64,000 nt of DNA from Comamonas testosteroni (GCF_003569915.1 NZ_KZ984463.1:1-64000), one strand, 5' to 3'; positions 18,219 to 27,244 are shown, counted from the stretch's first letter. A program made the numbers and translations. The notes: generated from the sequence alone by a model not told the origin.

Positions 18219-18473
18219 TCAGCCGCCGGTCACAGGCGGGAAGAACGCCACCTCATCGCCGCTTTGGAGGGCGGCTGCGCCATCGCACATATTCTGGTTC
18301 AGCGCCATGCGCACGGCCTTGCCTTCGGCCAGCGCCTGGGCGGCGGCTTCGCTTTGGCCCATCAGCTCGGTGCGCAGCGCGCCCACGGTGGCAGCGGCGG
18401 TCTGCAGGTTCTCGCTGCCGGTGCCCATGGCTTCGCGGATGGAGGCGAAATAGCGAACGGTGATCTGATTCAT
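18219..18473 (-). CDS. moaD: Molybdopterin synthase sulfur carrier subunit MoaD
   Basis: MoaD is a ubiquitin-like protein of 84 residues whose C-terminal Gly-Gly is adenylated and thiocarboxylated to supply sulfur to MoaE. Here the protein starts MNQITVRYFASIREAMG and ends FFPPVTGG, matching the family exactly. The gene starts 11 bases after moeA. A terminator follows directly and moaE is 4.6 kb further on, beyond several unrelated genes. Confidence 0.96.
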   Translation of the reverse strand: MNQITVRYFASIREAMGTGSENLQTAAATVGALRTELMGQSEAAAQALAEGKAVRMALNQNMCDGAAALQSGDEVAFFPPVTGG

Positions 18474-18484
18474 CTCAAGCTCCT

Positions 18485-19732
18485 TCAGGCCATCAGTTCC
18501 GCAAACGGGATAAAGCGCACGCTGTCGCCTTGGGCAATCGTGGTGCCTGCGGGGTTGTCCACCACGCCGTCGCCCCAGGCGGTGGATGTCAGCACACCCG
18601 AACTCTGGTTCTTGAACAGCTCCAGCCCGCCCTTGTCGTTGTAGCGTACGCGCAGGAACTCGCGGCGCTTGTCGCCCTTGGGCCAGACAAAATCGGCCCG
18701 CGCATCAATGGCGCGTGGCAGCACGTTCTGCACGCCTTGCAGGCGCAGCAAAAAGGGGCGCACCAGCACCTGGAAGGTCACAAAGCTGGAGACCGGGTTG
18801 CCGGGCAAGCCGATGAAATGCGCAAAGCCCGTGCCGTATTCGCGGTTGACGCGGCCATAGGCAAAAGGCTTGCCGGGCTTGATGCTGATCTGCCAGAGAT
18901 CAAGCTGGCCCAGCTCCTGCACGGCAGGCTTGATGTGGTCTTCTTCACCCACAGAGACACCACCGCTGGTGACGATCACATCATGGTCAATGGCGGCATC
19001 GGCCAGCGCGGTGATGGTGGCTTCGCGGTCGTCGGGAACAATGCCCAGATCGGTGACTTCGCAACCCATGCGCAGCAGCAGCGCGCGCAGGAAAAAGCGG
19101 TTGCTGTTGTAGATGCTGCCGGGCTTCATATCCTGCGGGGCCACGGTGCCGGGCATGACCAGTTCATCGCCCGTGGAGAACAGCGCCACACGCGGCTTGC
19201 GCGCCACAGGCAGGCGGGCAAAACCCATGCTGGCCGCCAGCCCCAAATGGGCGGGCGTCAGGCGCGTGCCGGCCTCGATCACCGTTGCGCCCTGCGTGAT
19301 GTCTTCGCCAGAGCGACGAATCCACTGCCCCGCTTTGGGCGGGGTTTTGATGCGCACGCGGCCATCGTCCAGCACTTCGCAGTCTTCCTGCATGACGATG
19401 GCATCCGCACCAGCAGGCACGGGCGCACCGGTAAAGATGCGGGCCACAGAACCCACGGCCAAAGCCTCTGGCGATGTACCTGCAGGAATGCGCTGCGAGA
19501 CGGGCAGCACAGCTTCGCCACTGGCGCATTCGGTAGAACGCACGGCATAACCATCCATGGCCGAGTTGTCCTGCGGCGGCACCTGCAGAGGCGAGACAGC
19601 GGCCTGCAACAGCACGCGGCCATCGGCATCAAAGGTATCGACCTGCTGAACACTTGCCAGCGGCTGGGCATGGGCCAGCAGTTCCTGCAGGGCTTCGTCC
19701 AGCGGCTTGAGCGGTTTGCGGGGGGCTTGCAT
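18485..19732 (-). CDS. moeA: Molybdopterin molybdenumtransferase MoeA
   Basis: MoeA inserts molybdate into adenylated molybdopterin. The 415-residue protein has the domain order of the family: NSAMDGYAVR near residue 60, the IFTGAPVPAGADAIVMQE segment, STGDELV, SGGVSVGEEDH (the MPT-binding domain) and FIGLPGNPVSS. The ATG at 19732 (MQAPRKPLKPLDEAL) is chosen; the frame extends 19 residues further, into the mobB end, without family likeness. The gap to mobB is 14 bases and to moaD 11, so these are one operon. Confidence 0.96.
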   Translation of the reverse strand: MQAPRKPLKPLDEALQELLAHAQPLASVQQVDTFDADGRVLLQAAVSPLQVPPQDNSAMDGYAVRSTECASGEAVLPVSQRIPAGTSPEALAVGSVARIFTGAPVPAGADAIVMQEDCEVLDDGRVRIKTPPKAGQWIRRSGEDITQGATVIEAGTRLTPAHLGLAASMGFARLPVARKPRVALFSTGDELVMPGTVAPQDMKPGSIYNSNRFFLRALLLRMGCEVTDLGIVPDDREATITALADAAIDHDVIVTSGGVSVGEEDHIKPAVQELGQLDLWQISIKPGKPFAYGRVNREYGTGFAHFIGLPGNPVSSFVTFQVLVRPFLLRLQGVQNVLPRAIDARADFVWPKGDKRREFLRVRYNDKGGLELFKNQSSGVLTSTAWGDGVVDNPAGTTIAQGDSVRFIPFAELMA

Positions 19733-19746
19733 AGCGATATCTTTCC

Positions 19747-20289
19747 TTAATTCTTGTATTCCAGAGACTGGGCCTGATCCAGCAGCCACTGCAGCACGGC
19801 CTGTGGCTGGTTCAGGTCCAGCACGGGCTGGCGGGGTATTTGCGGCAGATCATGGGTGGCGTCCGTTGCCACGGCCATCACCATGGCGTCATGCGGGAAC
19901 AGGGGCTCGATGCTCTTGCCTTTTTCAAGGCGGTCAAGCTGCTTGCGCCAGACTTCCACCTTGGGCATATCGCCATGCTTGAAGCCTTCGATCAGCACCC
20001 AGTCCACCGCCGGGTCCAGCTGCGCCAGCATATCGCGCACGCTCAGCTCCACGGGCTGCTCGTACTCGCGCATCAGCGCCATGCGCTGGTCGGACGCCAG
20101 CAGCACCTCGTACGCGCCCGCCTTGCGGTGTCGCCAGCTGTCCTTGCCTTCGCGGTCCACATCAAAGTGGTGGTGGGCATGCTTGATGACCGAGACCTTG
20201 AGCCCGCGCTGCTTCATCAGCGCGACCAGAGCCTCGACCAGCGTGGTCTTGCCCGCGCCTGAATACCCGGCAAAGCCTATGACCTTCAT
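19747..20289 (-). CDS. mobB: Molybdopterin-guanine dinucleotide biosynthesis protein MobB
   Basis: MobB is a P-loop GTP-binding protein that assists MobA in making the guanine dinucleotide form of the cofactor. The 180-residue sequence starts MKVIGFAGYSGAGKTTLVEA with Walker A at residues 8-16 and contains VIKHAHHHFDVDREGKDSW, the family signature, and LIEGFKHG. It is first in the mobB-moeA-moaD operon, separated from thrC by a terminator. Confidence 0.95.
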   Translation of the reverse strand: MKVIGFAGYSGAGKTTLVEALVALMKQRGLKVSVIKHAHHHFDVDREGKDSWRHRKAGAYEVLLASDQRMALMREYEQPVELSVRDMLAQLDPAVDWVLIEGFKHGDMPKVEVWRKQLDRLEKGKSIEPLFPHDAMVMAVATDATHDLPQIPRQPVLDLNQPQAVLQWLLDQAQSLEYKN

Positions 20290-20312
20290 GCCTGCACCAT
20301 CCTTGAATACTC

Positions 20313-20372
20313 ATTTTTTGATAGCTTTATGCCTATATAGATTATGGACATGAAGGCTATTTGACTTGAAAA
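20313..20372. repeat. AT-rich intergenic hairpin repeat, copy 3
   Basis: The block starts TTTTTTGATAGCTTTATGCC, runs through TATAGATTATGGACATGAAGG and ends CTTGAAAA (given in parts). It matches the reverse complement of the copy at 24734-24786 over most of its length. Confidence 0.6.
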
Positions 20373-20377
20373 ATGAA

Positions 20378-20410
20378 AAAAGCACCTGTCGCCAAGCTTC
20401 AGGTGCTTTT
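20378..20410 (-). terminator. Rho-independent terminator after thrC
   Basis: AAAGCACCTG and CAGGTGCTTT form the stem, with a T run on the minus strand. It separates thrC from the molybdopterin operon. Confidence 0.85.
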
Positions 20411-20431
20411 GCACTTTAGCGCCGCAAGGCT

Positions 20432-21856
20432 TTACTTGCAGTTGTCTGCAATGAATGCCTTCACTTTATCGGTGTCAGATGCCATGACGACCACGCGCTT
20501 GGGCAGATCTTCAATGCCGTTGAACTTAGCAGGACGGTCAGGCAGGCGACCCAGCGCCTCTTCAATCGTTGCCGCAAACTTGATGGGCAAGGCGGTTTCC
20601 AGCACGATCATCGGTTCAGCACCCAGATGCTCGCGCGCCACCTTTACGCCGTCGGCGGTGTGAGTGTCGATCATCTGGCCAAAGCGCTCGAAAGTGTCCT
20701 TGATCGTGGCGAGGCGGTCAGCGTGTGTGCTCTTGCCGCTCTCAAAACCGTACTTGGCAGCCGCGTCCTTGAAGGCAGGGTCTGCGCTCAGATCAAACTT
20801 GCCATCCTTGGCCACGCCCTGGGCAAACAGCTGCTTGGTGCGCGCGCCATCGCGGCCGACCAGATCGAACACAAAGCGCTCGAAGTTGCTGGCCTTGCTG
20901 ATGTCCATCGAAGGGCTGGACGTTTCATAAGTGTTGGCCGAGCCGCGCACCTGGTAGACGCCGGTGCGGAAGAACTCATCCAGCACATCGTTTTCATTGG
21001 TAGCGACCACCAGCTTGGCAATCGGCAGACCCATCTGGCGGGCCACATGGCCGGCGCAGATATTGCCGAAATTGCCCGAAGGTACGGTGAAGCTGACCTT
21101 CTGGTCGTTGGACTGGGTGGCTTGCAGATAACCGGCAAAGTAATACACCACCTGGGCCAGCAGACGCGCCCAGTTGATGGAGTTGACGGTGCCAATCTTG
21201 TACTGGGCCTTGAAAGCGTGGTCGTTGCTGACGGCCTTGACGATGTCCTGGCAGTCGTCAAACACGCCTTCGATGGCGATGTTGTGGATGTTCTCGTCCT
21301 GCAGGCTGAACATCTGTGCCTGCTGGAAGGGGCTCATGCGGCCATGCGGGCTGGTCATGAAGACGCGCACGCCCTTTTTGCCGCGCATGGCGTATTCGGC
21401 AGCGCTGCCGGTGTCGCCGCTGGTGGCACCCAGAATGTTCAACTCTTCGCCGCGGCGGGCCAGTTCGTACTCGAACAGATTGCCCAGAAGCTGCATGGCC
21501 ATGTCCTTGAAGGCCAGGGTCGGGCCGTTGGACAGGGCTTCGATCAGCAGATTGCCCTCGACCTGACGCACGGGAACGATGGCCTCGGTGCCAAACACAT
21601 CCTTGGTATAGGTCTTGGCGCACAGAGCGCGCAGATCGTCGGCAGGAATATCGTCGATGTACAGCGACAGAATCTCGAAAGCCAGCGCCGCATAGCCCTT
21701 GGTGGCCAGGGTTTCACGCAGCTGAGTCAGCTTGGCATCGCTGATCTGGGGGTACTGCTCGGGCAGGTACAGGCCGCCATCGGGAGCCAGGCCTTCCAGC
21801 AGGATGTCGCAAAAACGCTTGCGGTCTGCGTGACCGCGGGTGGACAGATACAGCAT
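20432..21856 (-). CDS. thrC: Threonine synthase
   Basis: This PLP enzyme converts O-phosphohomoserine to threonine. The 474-residue protein is the long (class II) form. Visible motifs are the N-terminal MLYLSTRG and GGLYLPE, the PLP lysine in LAFKDMAMQ, and the phosphate loop GATSGDTGSAAEY. The gene follows hom on the same strand, but an unrelated exported-protein gene and a repeat lie between them, so the pair is no longer tightly linked. Confidence 0.97.
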   Translation of the reverse strand: MLYLSTRGHADRKRFCDILLEGLAPDGGLYLPEQYPQISDAKLTQLRETLATKGYAALAFEILSLYIDDIPADDLRALCAKTYTKDVFGTEAIVPVRQVEGNLLIEALSNGPTLAFKDMAMQLLGNLFEYELARRGEELNILGATSGDTGSAAEYAMRGKKGVRVFMTSPHGRMSPFQQAQMFSLQDENIHNIAIEGVFDDCQDIVKAVSNDHAFKAQYKIGTVNSINWARLLAQVVYYFAGYLQATQSNDQKVSFTVPSGNFGNICAGHVARQMGLPIAKLVVATNENDVLDEFFRTGVYQVRGSANTYETSSPSMDISKASNFERFVFDLVGRDGARTKQLFAQGVAKDGKFDLSADPAFKDAAAKYGFESGKSTHADRLATIKDTFERFGQMIDTHTADGVKVAREHLGAEPMIVLETALPIKFAATIEEALGRLPDRPAKFNGIEDLPKRVVVMASDTDKVKAFIADNCK

Positions 21857-21978
21857 CTCAAACTCGCCAAAAACTAGAATTCAGAACGGGCAGCAGCTTT
21901 GCCACCAAGCCAGACATTATCGGTCAGCAGCCCGGCTTTGACTGCGCGTGAATGCAGAGACCAGCCAACGCCACCGCA

Positions 21979-23238
21979 TCAAGGCTTGAAGTAGGCCTCG
22001 GCACCGGGTTTGATAAAGGGCTTGAGGTCCTTGAACGGAATATCCACGCCGCTGCCCAGGCACACTCCCATGGCGTGACCAATGCCCGAAATCACAAAGC
22101 TCATCTTGTCGGGCTTGTTGAACATCAGCACCATAAATTGGGGCAGCTCCTGCGTGCATTCCTTGTCATCCTTGGAATACTTGCTCACGGATTTGTTGAT
22201 GAAGCGATCCATCCCCGAGCTGAGCTCCAGCTTGTATTCCCCATACTTTGCCCCCTTGAACAAGCGCGTGAAGTCCATATAGCCTCCCTGCAGCAAGTCC
22301 AGCACAAAGGGTTCGTAGTGGTTATTGGGGTGCGCGCCGCCGCATCCGGTGGAACCTGACTCAACCACGCTCAGCACCGCCCGGCTCAGATAGCTGACGG
22401 CAATGGTTTCGTGGTCGAAGTAGCCCAGAGTGCCCGCTTCCGGCCCGTTGTTCCAGTAGATGGAAGCCCGGCAAGCCAACGCCTCCAGACTCATGCCCCA
22501 ATGGCGTTGCTCCAGCACGGCATTGGTCTGGGCCAGCATCTTGGCATCCGGGTGACGCGTGAGGCGCGGATACCAGAACTTGGTGCGTGCATCACGCACG
22601 GGTCGCCAGGCCAGGTCCGGGGCAATCACCACCTCCTTGCCCTGCTCCAGCGGCTGCTTGGCCACGCGCAGATAGTCGTAAGGCGTGGCTTTTTCGCTGA
22701 TGCCAACGCCTTGCGAGACACCGCTGCTAGCGCCCTGCACAATCGCCAGAGTCACCGCTTCCACACCGCGCGGCGCTATCTTTTCAGGATCATATTGGGC
22801 AATGCGCTTCAGGGCTAGCGGCAGTTTTTTGCCTCGAATGCCATCCACCCATTCGCCACTCAATTCATCGCCTTGCAGTTGCACACGCCAGTTCACGCTG
22901 CGCTGCTTGGCATCGGCAAGCAGCGGCGCTTCGCCCTGCGTGCGGCTCCAGCCATCATTGAGCGGCAAGCCTTCCGCCAGCGCGCCAAGAGGGCCTCGCA
23001 GCGGAATATCCACGCCATGGCGCAGGTAGAAATAGCGCCCTTGAAGCTCACCATCGGCCTTGGGCTTGCCCAGCTCCAGCACCACCTCAGCCCCACCCAG
23101 CGTGCCGCGATAGACATCGACGGGCGCGGCCTGCACGGCGGTGGCCGCCAAAACAAAAAAGGCCAGCGTCAGATGACGCCAGCCTTTGCTGGAGAAAGTT
23201 GTGCGCGAATCGCGCTGAATGGAGGCAAGACAGGACAT
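21979..23238 (-). CDS. Hypothetical exported protein (419 aa)
   Basis: I do not recognise this protein. It has a likely Sec signal peptide: a basic N-region, hydrophobic HLTLAFFVLAATAVQA and cleavage near AQA-AP about residue 38. The first Met may be later (the start codon at 23238 gives a long N-region). The mature part begins VDVYRGTLGGAEVVLELG, resembling small beta-rich modules in other exported proteins, and contains a few Cys (GCGGAHPNNHYE, VCLGSG). It is probably periplasmic. It sits between thrC and hom, which are adjacent in many relatives, so it looks like an insertion. Confidence 0.75.
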   Translation of the reverse strand: MSCLASIQRDSRTTFSSKGWRHLTLAFFVLAATAVQAAPVDVYRGTLGGAEVVLELGKPKADGELQGRYFYLRHGVDIPLRGPLGALAEGLPLNDGWSRTQGEAPLLADAKQRSVNWRVQLQGDELSGEWVDGIRGKKLPLALKRIAQYDPEKIAPRGVEAVTLAIVQGASSGVSQGVGISEKATPYDYLRVAKQPLEQGKEVVIAPDLAWRPVRDARTKFWYPRLTRHPDAKMLAQTNAVLEQRHWGMSLEALACRASIYWNNGPEAGTLGYFDHETIAVSYLSRAVLSVVESGSTGCGGAHPNNHYEPFVLDLLQGGYMDFTRLFKGAKYGEYKLELSSGMDRFINKSVSKYSKDDKECTQELPQFMVLMFNKPDKMSFVISGIGHAMGVCLGSGVDIPFKDLKPFIKPGAEAYFKP

Positions 23239-23283
23239 CGGAATTCTCCTGAAAAAGCACAGTGCGCGACGCTAAAACTGACA

Positions 23284-23385
23284 CAACCCCACTCAGTGAC
23301 ACCAAGCAAGGGCCGCCCCGCAGCGTTGGTGTCGTCCCCCTCCGCGAAGCAGAGAGGGGGAAGGCGCAAAGCGCCTCAGGGGGTG
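23284..23385 (-). repeat. GC-rich palindromic post-stop element, copy 1 (after hom)
   Basis: On the minus strand, directly after the hom TAA, it reads CCCCCTGAGGCGCTTTGCGCC, then CCCCC...GGGGGACGAC with CTCTGCTTCGCGGA between the C and G runs, then GCGGGGCGGCCCTTGCTTGG (quoted in parts). Two stems are evident: GGCGC-TTT-GCGCC and CCCCCTC...GAGGGGG. Confidence 0.8.
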
Positions 23386-24720
23386 TTAATTCAGTTCCTC
23401 TTTGCGAATGCGGGTAATAGGCGCCAGCACCGTAGCCAGCTTCTGGATTTCTTCCAGCGCCTTGTTCATCTCGCCTTCGCGCGTTTCATGCGTGAGGATG
23501 ATGAGGTCGGTCTGGGTCGAGCCTTCGCCGCCCACTTCATCGGCTTCGCGCTGCAGCACGGCGTCGATGCTGATACCGGCATTGGCCAGCAGCGTGGTGA
23601 TCTTGGCGAGGACTCCGGCTTCATCGGCCACACGAATGCGCAGGTAGTAGCTGGTGACGACTTCGGTCATGGGCAGCACCGGTAGCTCCTGGCCGGCTTC
23701 GCGCAGCGTGCTGCTCTGGAAGGCCAGTGCGGGCACGCGGTGAGCGGGGTCGGAGCCATCCATGCGGGCGATATCGACCAGATCGGCAATCACCGCCGAA
23801 GCCGTAGGCTCGGAGCCAGCGCCCTTACCGTAGTACAGCGTGGTGCCCACGGCGTCGCCGTTGACCACCACCGCGTTCATCGGGCCTTCCACATTGGCAA
23901 TCAGGCGCTTGGCGGGGATCAGGCTGGGGTGCACGCGCAGCTCGATACCCTTGTCCGTGCGCTTGGTGATGCCCAGCAGCTTGATGCGGTAGCCCAGTTG
24001 CTCGGCGTACTTGATGTCTGTGGAAGTCAGCTTGGTGATGCCTTCCACATAAGCCTTGTCGAACTGCACAGGGACGCCGAAAGCGATGGCGCTCATCAGC
24101 GTGGCCTTATGGGCAGCGTCCACACCTTCGATGTCGAAAGTGGGGTCGGCTTCGGCGTAACCCAGACGCTGTGCTTCCTTGAGCACCACGTCAAAGTCCA
24201 GACCCTTCTCGCGCATTTCGGACAGGATGAAGTTGGTCGTGCCGTTGATGATGCCGGCCACCCACTGGATGGAGTTGGCAGTCAAACCTTCGCGCAGCGC
24301 CTTGATGATGGGAATGCCACCGGCCACAGCGGCCTCATAGGCCACCATCACGCCCTTCTCGGCCGCTGCCTTGAAGATTTCCGAGCCGTGCACGGCCAGC
24401 AGCGCCTTGTTGGCGGTGACCACATGCTTGCCGGCGGCAATGGCTTCAAGCACCAGCGCCTTGGCAATGCCGTAGCCGCCGATCAGCTCCACCACCACAT
24501 CGATATCGGGGTTGGCGATGACTTCGCGGGCGTCGCCCACGACCTTGGCCTTGTCACCCACGACGGACTTGGCACGCTCTGTATCCAAGTCGGCCACCAT
24601 GGTAATTTCAATGCCGCGACCCGCACGACGGCGAATCTCGTCTTGATTGCGTTCCAGCACATTGAAAGTACCGCTACCCACGGTGCCAATGCCCAACAGG
24701 CCTACTTGGATTGGTTTCAT
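23386..24720 (-). CDS. hom: Homoserine dehydrogenase
   Basis: Hom reduces aspartate semialdehyde to homoserine, the branch to threonine, methionine and isoleucine. The 444-residue monofunctional form begins MKPIQVGLLGIGTVGSGT (NAD(P) site), has the catalytic-domain segments GIINGTTNFILSEM and AEADPTFDIEGVDAAHK, and ends in an ACT domain (about 350-430), which normally gives feedback inhibition by threonine. It lies downstream of an aminotransferase gene and its stop is followed directly by a palindromic element. Confidence 0.97.
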   Translation of the reverse strand: MKPIQVGLLGIGTVGSGTFNVLERNQDEIRRRAGRGIEITMVADLDTERAKSVVGDKAKVVGDAREVIANPDIDVVVELIGGYGIAKALVLEAIAAGKHVVTANKALLAVHGSEIFKAAAEKGVMVAYEAAVAGGIPIIKALREGLTANSIQWVAGIINGTTNFILSEMREKGLDFDVVLKEAQRLGYAEADPTFDIEGVDAAHKATLMSAIAFGVPVQFDKAYVEGITKLTSTDIKYAEQLGYRIKLLGITKRTDKGIELRVHPSLIPAKRLIANVEGPMNAVVVNGDAVGTTLYYGKGAGSEPTASAVIADLVDIARMDGSDPAHRVPALAFQSSTLREAGQELPVLPMTEVVTSYYLRIRVADEAGVLAKITTLLANAGISIDAVLQREADEVGGEGSTQTDLIILTHETREGEMNKALEEIQKLATVLAPITRIRKEELN

Positions 24721-24733
24721 AAACTACTTAGGT

Positions 24734-24786
24734 CAAAAAAGCGCTCAAGTCCATGCAGATCATGGACATCAAGCTATCGAAAAGAA
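24734..24786. repeat. AT-rich intergenic hairpin repeat, copy 4
   Basis: GTCCATG (24749-24755) and CATGGAC (24761-24767) are perfect arms around CAGAT, flanked by AAAAAAGCGCTCAA and AAGCTATCGAAAAG. This is the cleanest copy in the window. Confidence 0.7.
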
Positions 24787-24790
24787 AGTA

Positions 24791-26080
24791 TTACGCGGCT
24801 TTTTCAGCCTTGGCTGGCTTGGCCACCTTGTCGGCGGGCACGGCCTTGGGCTTGTCCGTGCCATGGCGCTTGCGGTACTTCTCAAGGAAGCTCGCCAGAC
24901 GGTTGATGGCTTCGCGCAGATCCGCCTCATGCGGCAGGAAAACGATGCGGAAGTGATCGGGATTGGGCCAGTTAAAGCCCGTGCCCTGCACCAGCATGAC
25001 CTTGGTTTCCTGCAGCACTTCGAGGAAGAACTCCTGGTCATCCACGATGGGATAGACCGCTGGGTCCAGGCGCGGGAACATGTACAGCGCGCCTTGCGGC
25101 TTGACGCAGCTCACGCCAGGAATGGCGTTGATCAGCTCCCAGGCCAGATCGCGCTGCACACGCAGGCGGCCGCCTTCCTGCACCAGAGCGTCAATGCTCT
25201 GATGGCCACCCAGCGCCGTCTGCACCGCCCACTGACCGGGCACATTGGCGCACAGTCGCATGTTGGAGAGCATGTTCAGGCCTTCGATGTAATCCTTGGC
25301 GGGCTTTTTGTCGCCCGAGATCACCATCCAGCCCGCGCGGTAGCCGCAGGAGCGGTAGGCCTTGGACAGAGAGTTGAAGGTCAGCGTCAGCACATCAGTG
25401 GACAGGCTGGCCAGCGGCGTGTGCTTGACGTCGTCATACAGCACCTTGTCGTAGACCTCGTCCGCGAAGATCACCAGACCATGCTCGCGTGCCAGTTCCA
25501 CGATTTCGAGCAGCAGCTCCTTGGAGTACAGCGCGCCTGTGGGGTTATTGGGGTTGATGACCACAATACCCTTGGTGCGCGGTGTGATCTTGGCGCGGAT
25601 GTCGGCCATATTGGGCATCCAGCCGTTTTCCTCGTCACACATGTAATGCACGGGCGTGCCGCCGGACAGGCTGGTTGCAGCCGTCCACAGCGGATAGTCG
25701 GGCGCGGGCAGCAGCATTTCGTCGCCGTTGTCCAGCAGCGCATTGGTGGCCAGGCTGATCAGCTCGGACGCGCCATTGCCCAGGTAGATGTCGTCGAGCG
25801 TCACGCCCTTGATGCCCTGATGCTGGGTTTCGTGCATCACGGCCTTGCGGGCGGCAAAGATGCCCTTGCTGTCGGAATAGCCAGCCGAGTTGGGCAGATT
25901 GCGGATCATGTCCTGCTGCACTTCCTCGGGAGCATCGAAGCCGAACACGGCCAGATTGCCGATATTGAGCTTGATGATCTTCTGGCCGTCTTCCTCCATC
26001 TTCTTCGCCGCGTCCATGATCGGCCCGCGGATGTCGTAACAGACGTTTGCTAATTTGGCGGATTTGAGGACGGTTTTCAT
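24791..26080 (-). CDS. Class I aminotransferase, AlaA/AlaC alanine-pyruvate type
   Basis: This PLP aminotransferase of 429 residues has the class I/II fold. Visible are the N-terminal IRGPIMDAAKKMEEDGQKII, the NPNNPTGALYSKELL substrate loop, FADEVYDKVLYD, and the PLP lysine in SLSKAYRSCGYRAGW. The sequence pattern fits the glutamate-pyruvate aminotransferases AlaA and AlaC. A Lys/Ala/Pro-rich tail of about 20 residues (KPKAVPADKVAKPAKAEKAA) follows the fold. It precedes hom on the same strand with a repeat in the gap. Confidence 0.92.
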   Translation of the reverse strand: MKTVLKSAKLANVCYDIRGPIMDAAKKMEEDGQKIIKLNIGNLAVFGFDAPEEVQQDMIRNLPNSAGYSDSKGIFAARKAVMHETQHQGIKGVTLDDIYLGNGASELISLATNALLDNGDEMLLPAPDYPLWTAATSLSGGTPVHYMCDEENGWMPNMADIRAKITPRTKGIVVINPNNPTGALYSKELLLEIVELAREHGLVIFADEVYDKVLYDDVKHTPLASLSTDVLTLTFNSLSKAYRSCGYRAGWMVISGDKKPAKDYIEGLNMLSNMRLCANVPGQWAVQTALGGHQSIDALVQEGGRLRVQRDLAWELINAIPGVSCVKPQGALYMFPRLDPAVYPIVDDQEFFLEVLQETKVMLVQGTGFNWPNPDHFRIVFLPHEADLREAINRLASFLEKYRKRHGTDKPKAVPADKVAKPAKAEKAA

Positions 26081-26246
26081 GCGTATGAAGAGGTAAGGAT
26101 TTCAAGCACGCCACGGCGCACATTGCGCCATGGTGAAACCTATAATTTGACCACAGTTCCGCGCTGCAGCAATGTCCCCACCCCATGTACATGGAGACAG
26201 CAGCCATCGCACCCGCTCAGCGCGCCGATTGCGCACACTCTCGATC

Positions 26247-26615
26247 ATGAAATTTCAGGCAGACAAATCCGACGCGCAAAACATTACTGGCTATGGCCCG
26301 GGCTGGATTGCGGTTGACCGACAAAACCACGAAACCAGCCTGCTGGTGGGCTCCAAAGGCCTGCTGAAGGTCTGGAACTGCACCCGTTTCGAAGACCTGA
26401 CGGCCGAGCATTTCGAAGAACTGGCCCAGTTGGATGCGGAAGTCATCATCTTTGGCAGCGGCGGCAAGAACCGCTTTCCCCCGATGGCCTGGCTCAAGCC
26501 CCTGATGGCCAAGCGTGTGGGCCTGGAGACCATGGATACGGCCTCCGCCTGCCGTACCTACAACGTGCTTGCGGGCGAGGGCCGCAATGTCGTCGCAGCC
26601 CTGCTGCTGGCATAG
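26247..26615 (+). CDS. Mth938-like domain protein (DUF498 family)
   Basis: The 122-residue protein matches the Mth938/NDUFAF3-like fold: the segment ITGYGPGWIAV, FGSGGKNRFPP and VGLETMDTASACRTYNVLAGEGR are the conserved elements. Homologues in eukaryotes help assemble respiratory complex I; the bacterial role is not settled. ATG 26247 (MKFQADKSD) is preferred over the longer frame at 26172. It is divergent from the aminotransferase gene. Confidence 0.88.
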   Translation: MKFQADKSDAQNITGYGPGWIAVDRQNHETSLLVGSKGLLKVWNCTRFEDLTAEHFEELAQLDAEVIIFGSGGKNRFPPMAWLKPLMAKRVGLETMDTASACRTYNVLAGEGRNVVAALLLA

Positions 26616-26630
26616 CCTTGCTGGCGGGCA

Positions 26631-26660
26631 TTGAGAAAAATACGTATTTCAGGGTAAAAT
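26631..26660 (+). promoter_or_regulatory. Sigma-70-type promoter of the peroxiredoxin gene, with palindromic spacer
   Basis: TTGAGA (26631-26636) and TAAAAT (26655-26660) are spaced by 18 bases. The spacer contains the perfect 12-base palindrome AAATACGTATTT (26638-26649), a possible operator. The start codon is about 95 bases downstream. Confidence 0.55.
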
Positions 26661-26755
26661 CGCAGGTTGCGGTTGGGGGCGGTCGATAGATAAAAACAAA
26701 AATATTACCGACAGTCCTCGGCATTTCAACGACTACACTCGAGAGATACAAGCGC

Positions 26756-27244
26756 ATGGCGATCGTTGTCAACAAACCTCTTCCCGAATTTGAAGCCAAC
26801 GCTACCGGTGGCGTCAAGGTGACCAACACCTCGCATAACGGCCAGATTCTGATTCTGTATTTCTACCCCAAGGACAATACGCCCGGTTGTACCACGGAAG
26901 CAATGCAATTCCGCGATAAATACAAGGATTTCGTCAAGGCTGGCGCTACCGTGTTTGGCGTTTCGCGCGACAACATGAACTCGCACAACGACTTCAAGGA
27001 AAAGCTGGAACTGCCGTTCGAGCTGATTGCCGATACTGAAGAAAAGATGTGCCACATGTTCGGCGTCGTGAAGAACAAGATCATGTATGGCAAGAAGGTC
27101 AAGGGCATCGAGCGCTCCACCTTCCTGATCGGCGCTGATGGCCTGCTGGCCCAGGAATGGCGCGGCCTGAAGGTGCCCGGGCACGTGGACGAAGTCCTCA
27201 AGGCCGTCAAGGCCCTCAAAGCTCAGGACAAGAAGGTCGCCTGA
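26756..27244 (+). CDS. Peroxiredoxin, BCP/PrxQ type
   Basis: A thioredoxin-dependent thiol peroxidase of 162 residues that removes hydrogen peroxide and organic peroxides. The peroxidatic Cys is Cys45 in DNTPGCTTEA, preceded by YFYPKDN. The resolving Cys found five residues later in E. coli BCP is replaced here by Met50, but another Cys is at about residue 99 (EKMCHMFG), so the mechanism is either PrxQ-like with a distant resolver or 1-Cys. The family C-terminal half with RSTFLIGADG is complete. A terminator follows. Confidence 0.92.
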   Translation: MAIVVNKPLPEFEANATGGVKVTNTSHNGQILILYFYPKDNTPGCTTEAMQFRDKYKDFVKAGATVFGVSRDNMNSHNDFKEKLELPFELIADTEEKMCHMFGVVKNKIMYGKKVKGIERSTFLIGADGLLAQEWRGLKVPGHVDEVLKAVKALKAQDKKVA

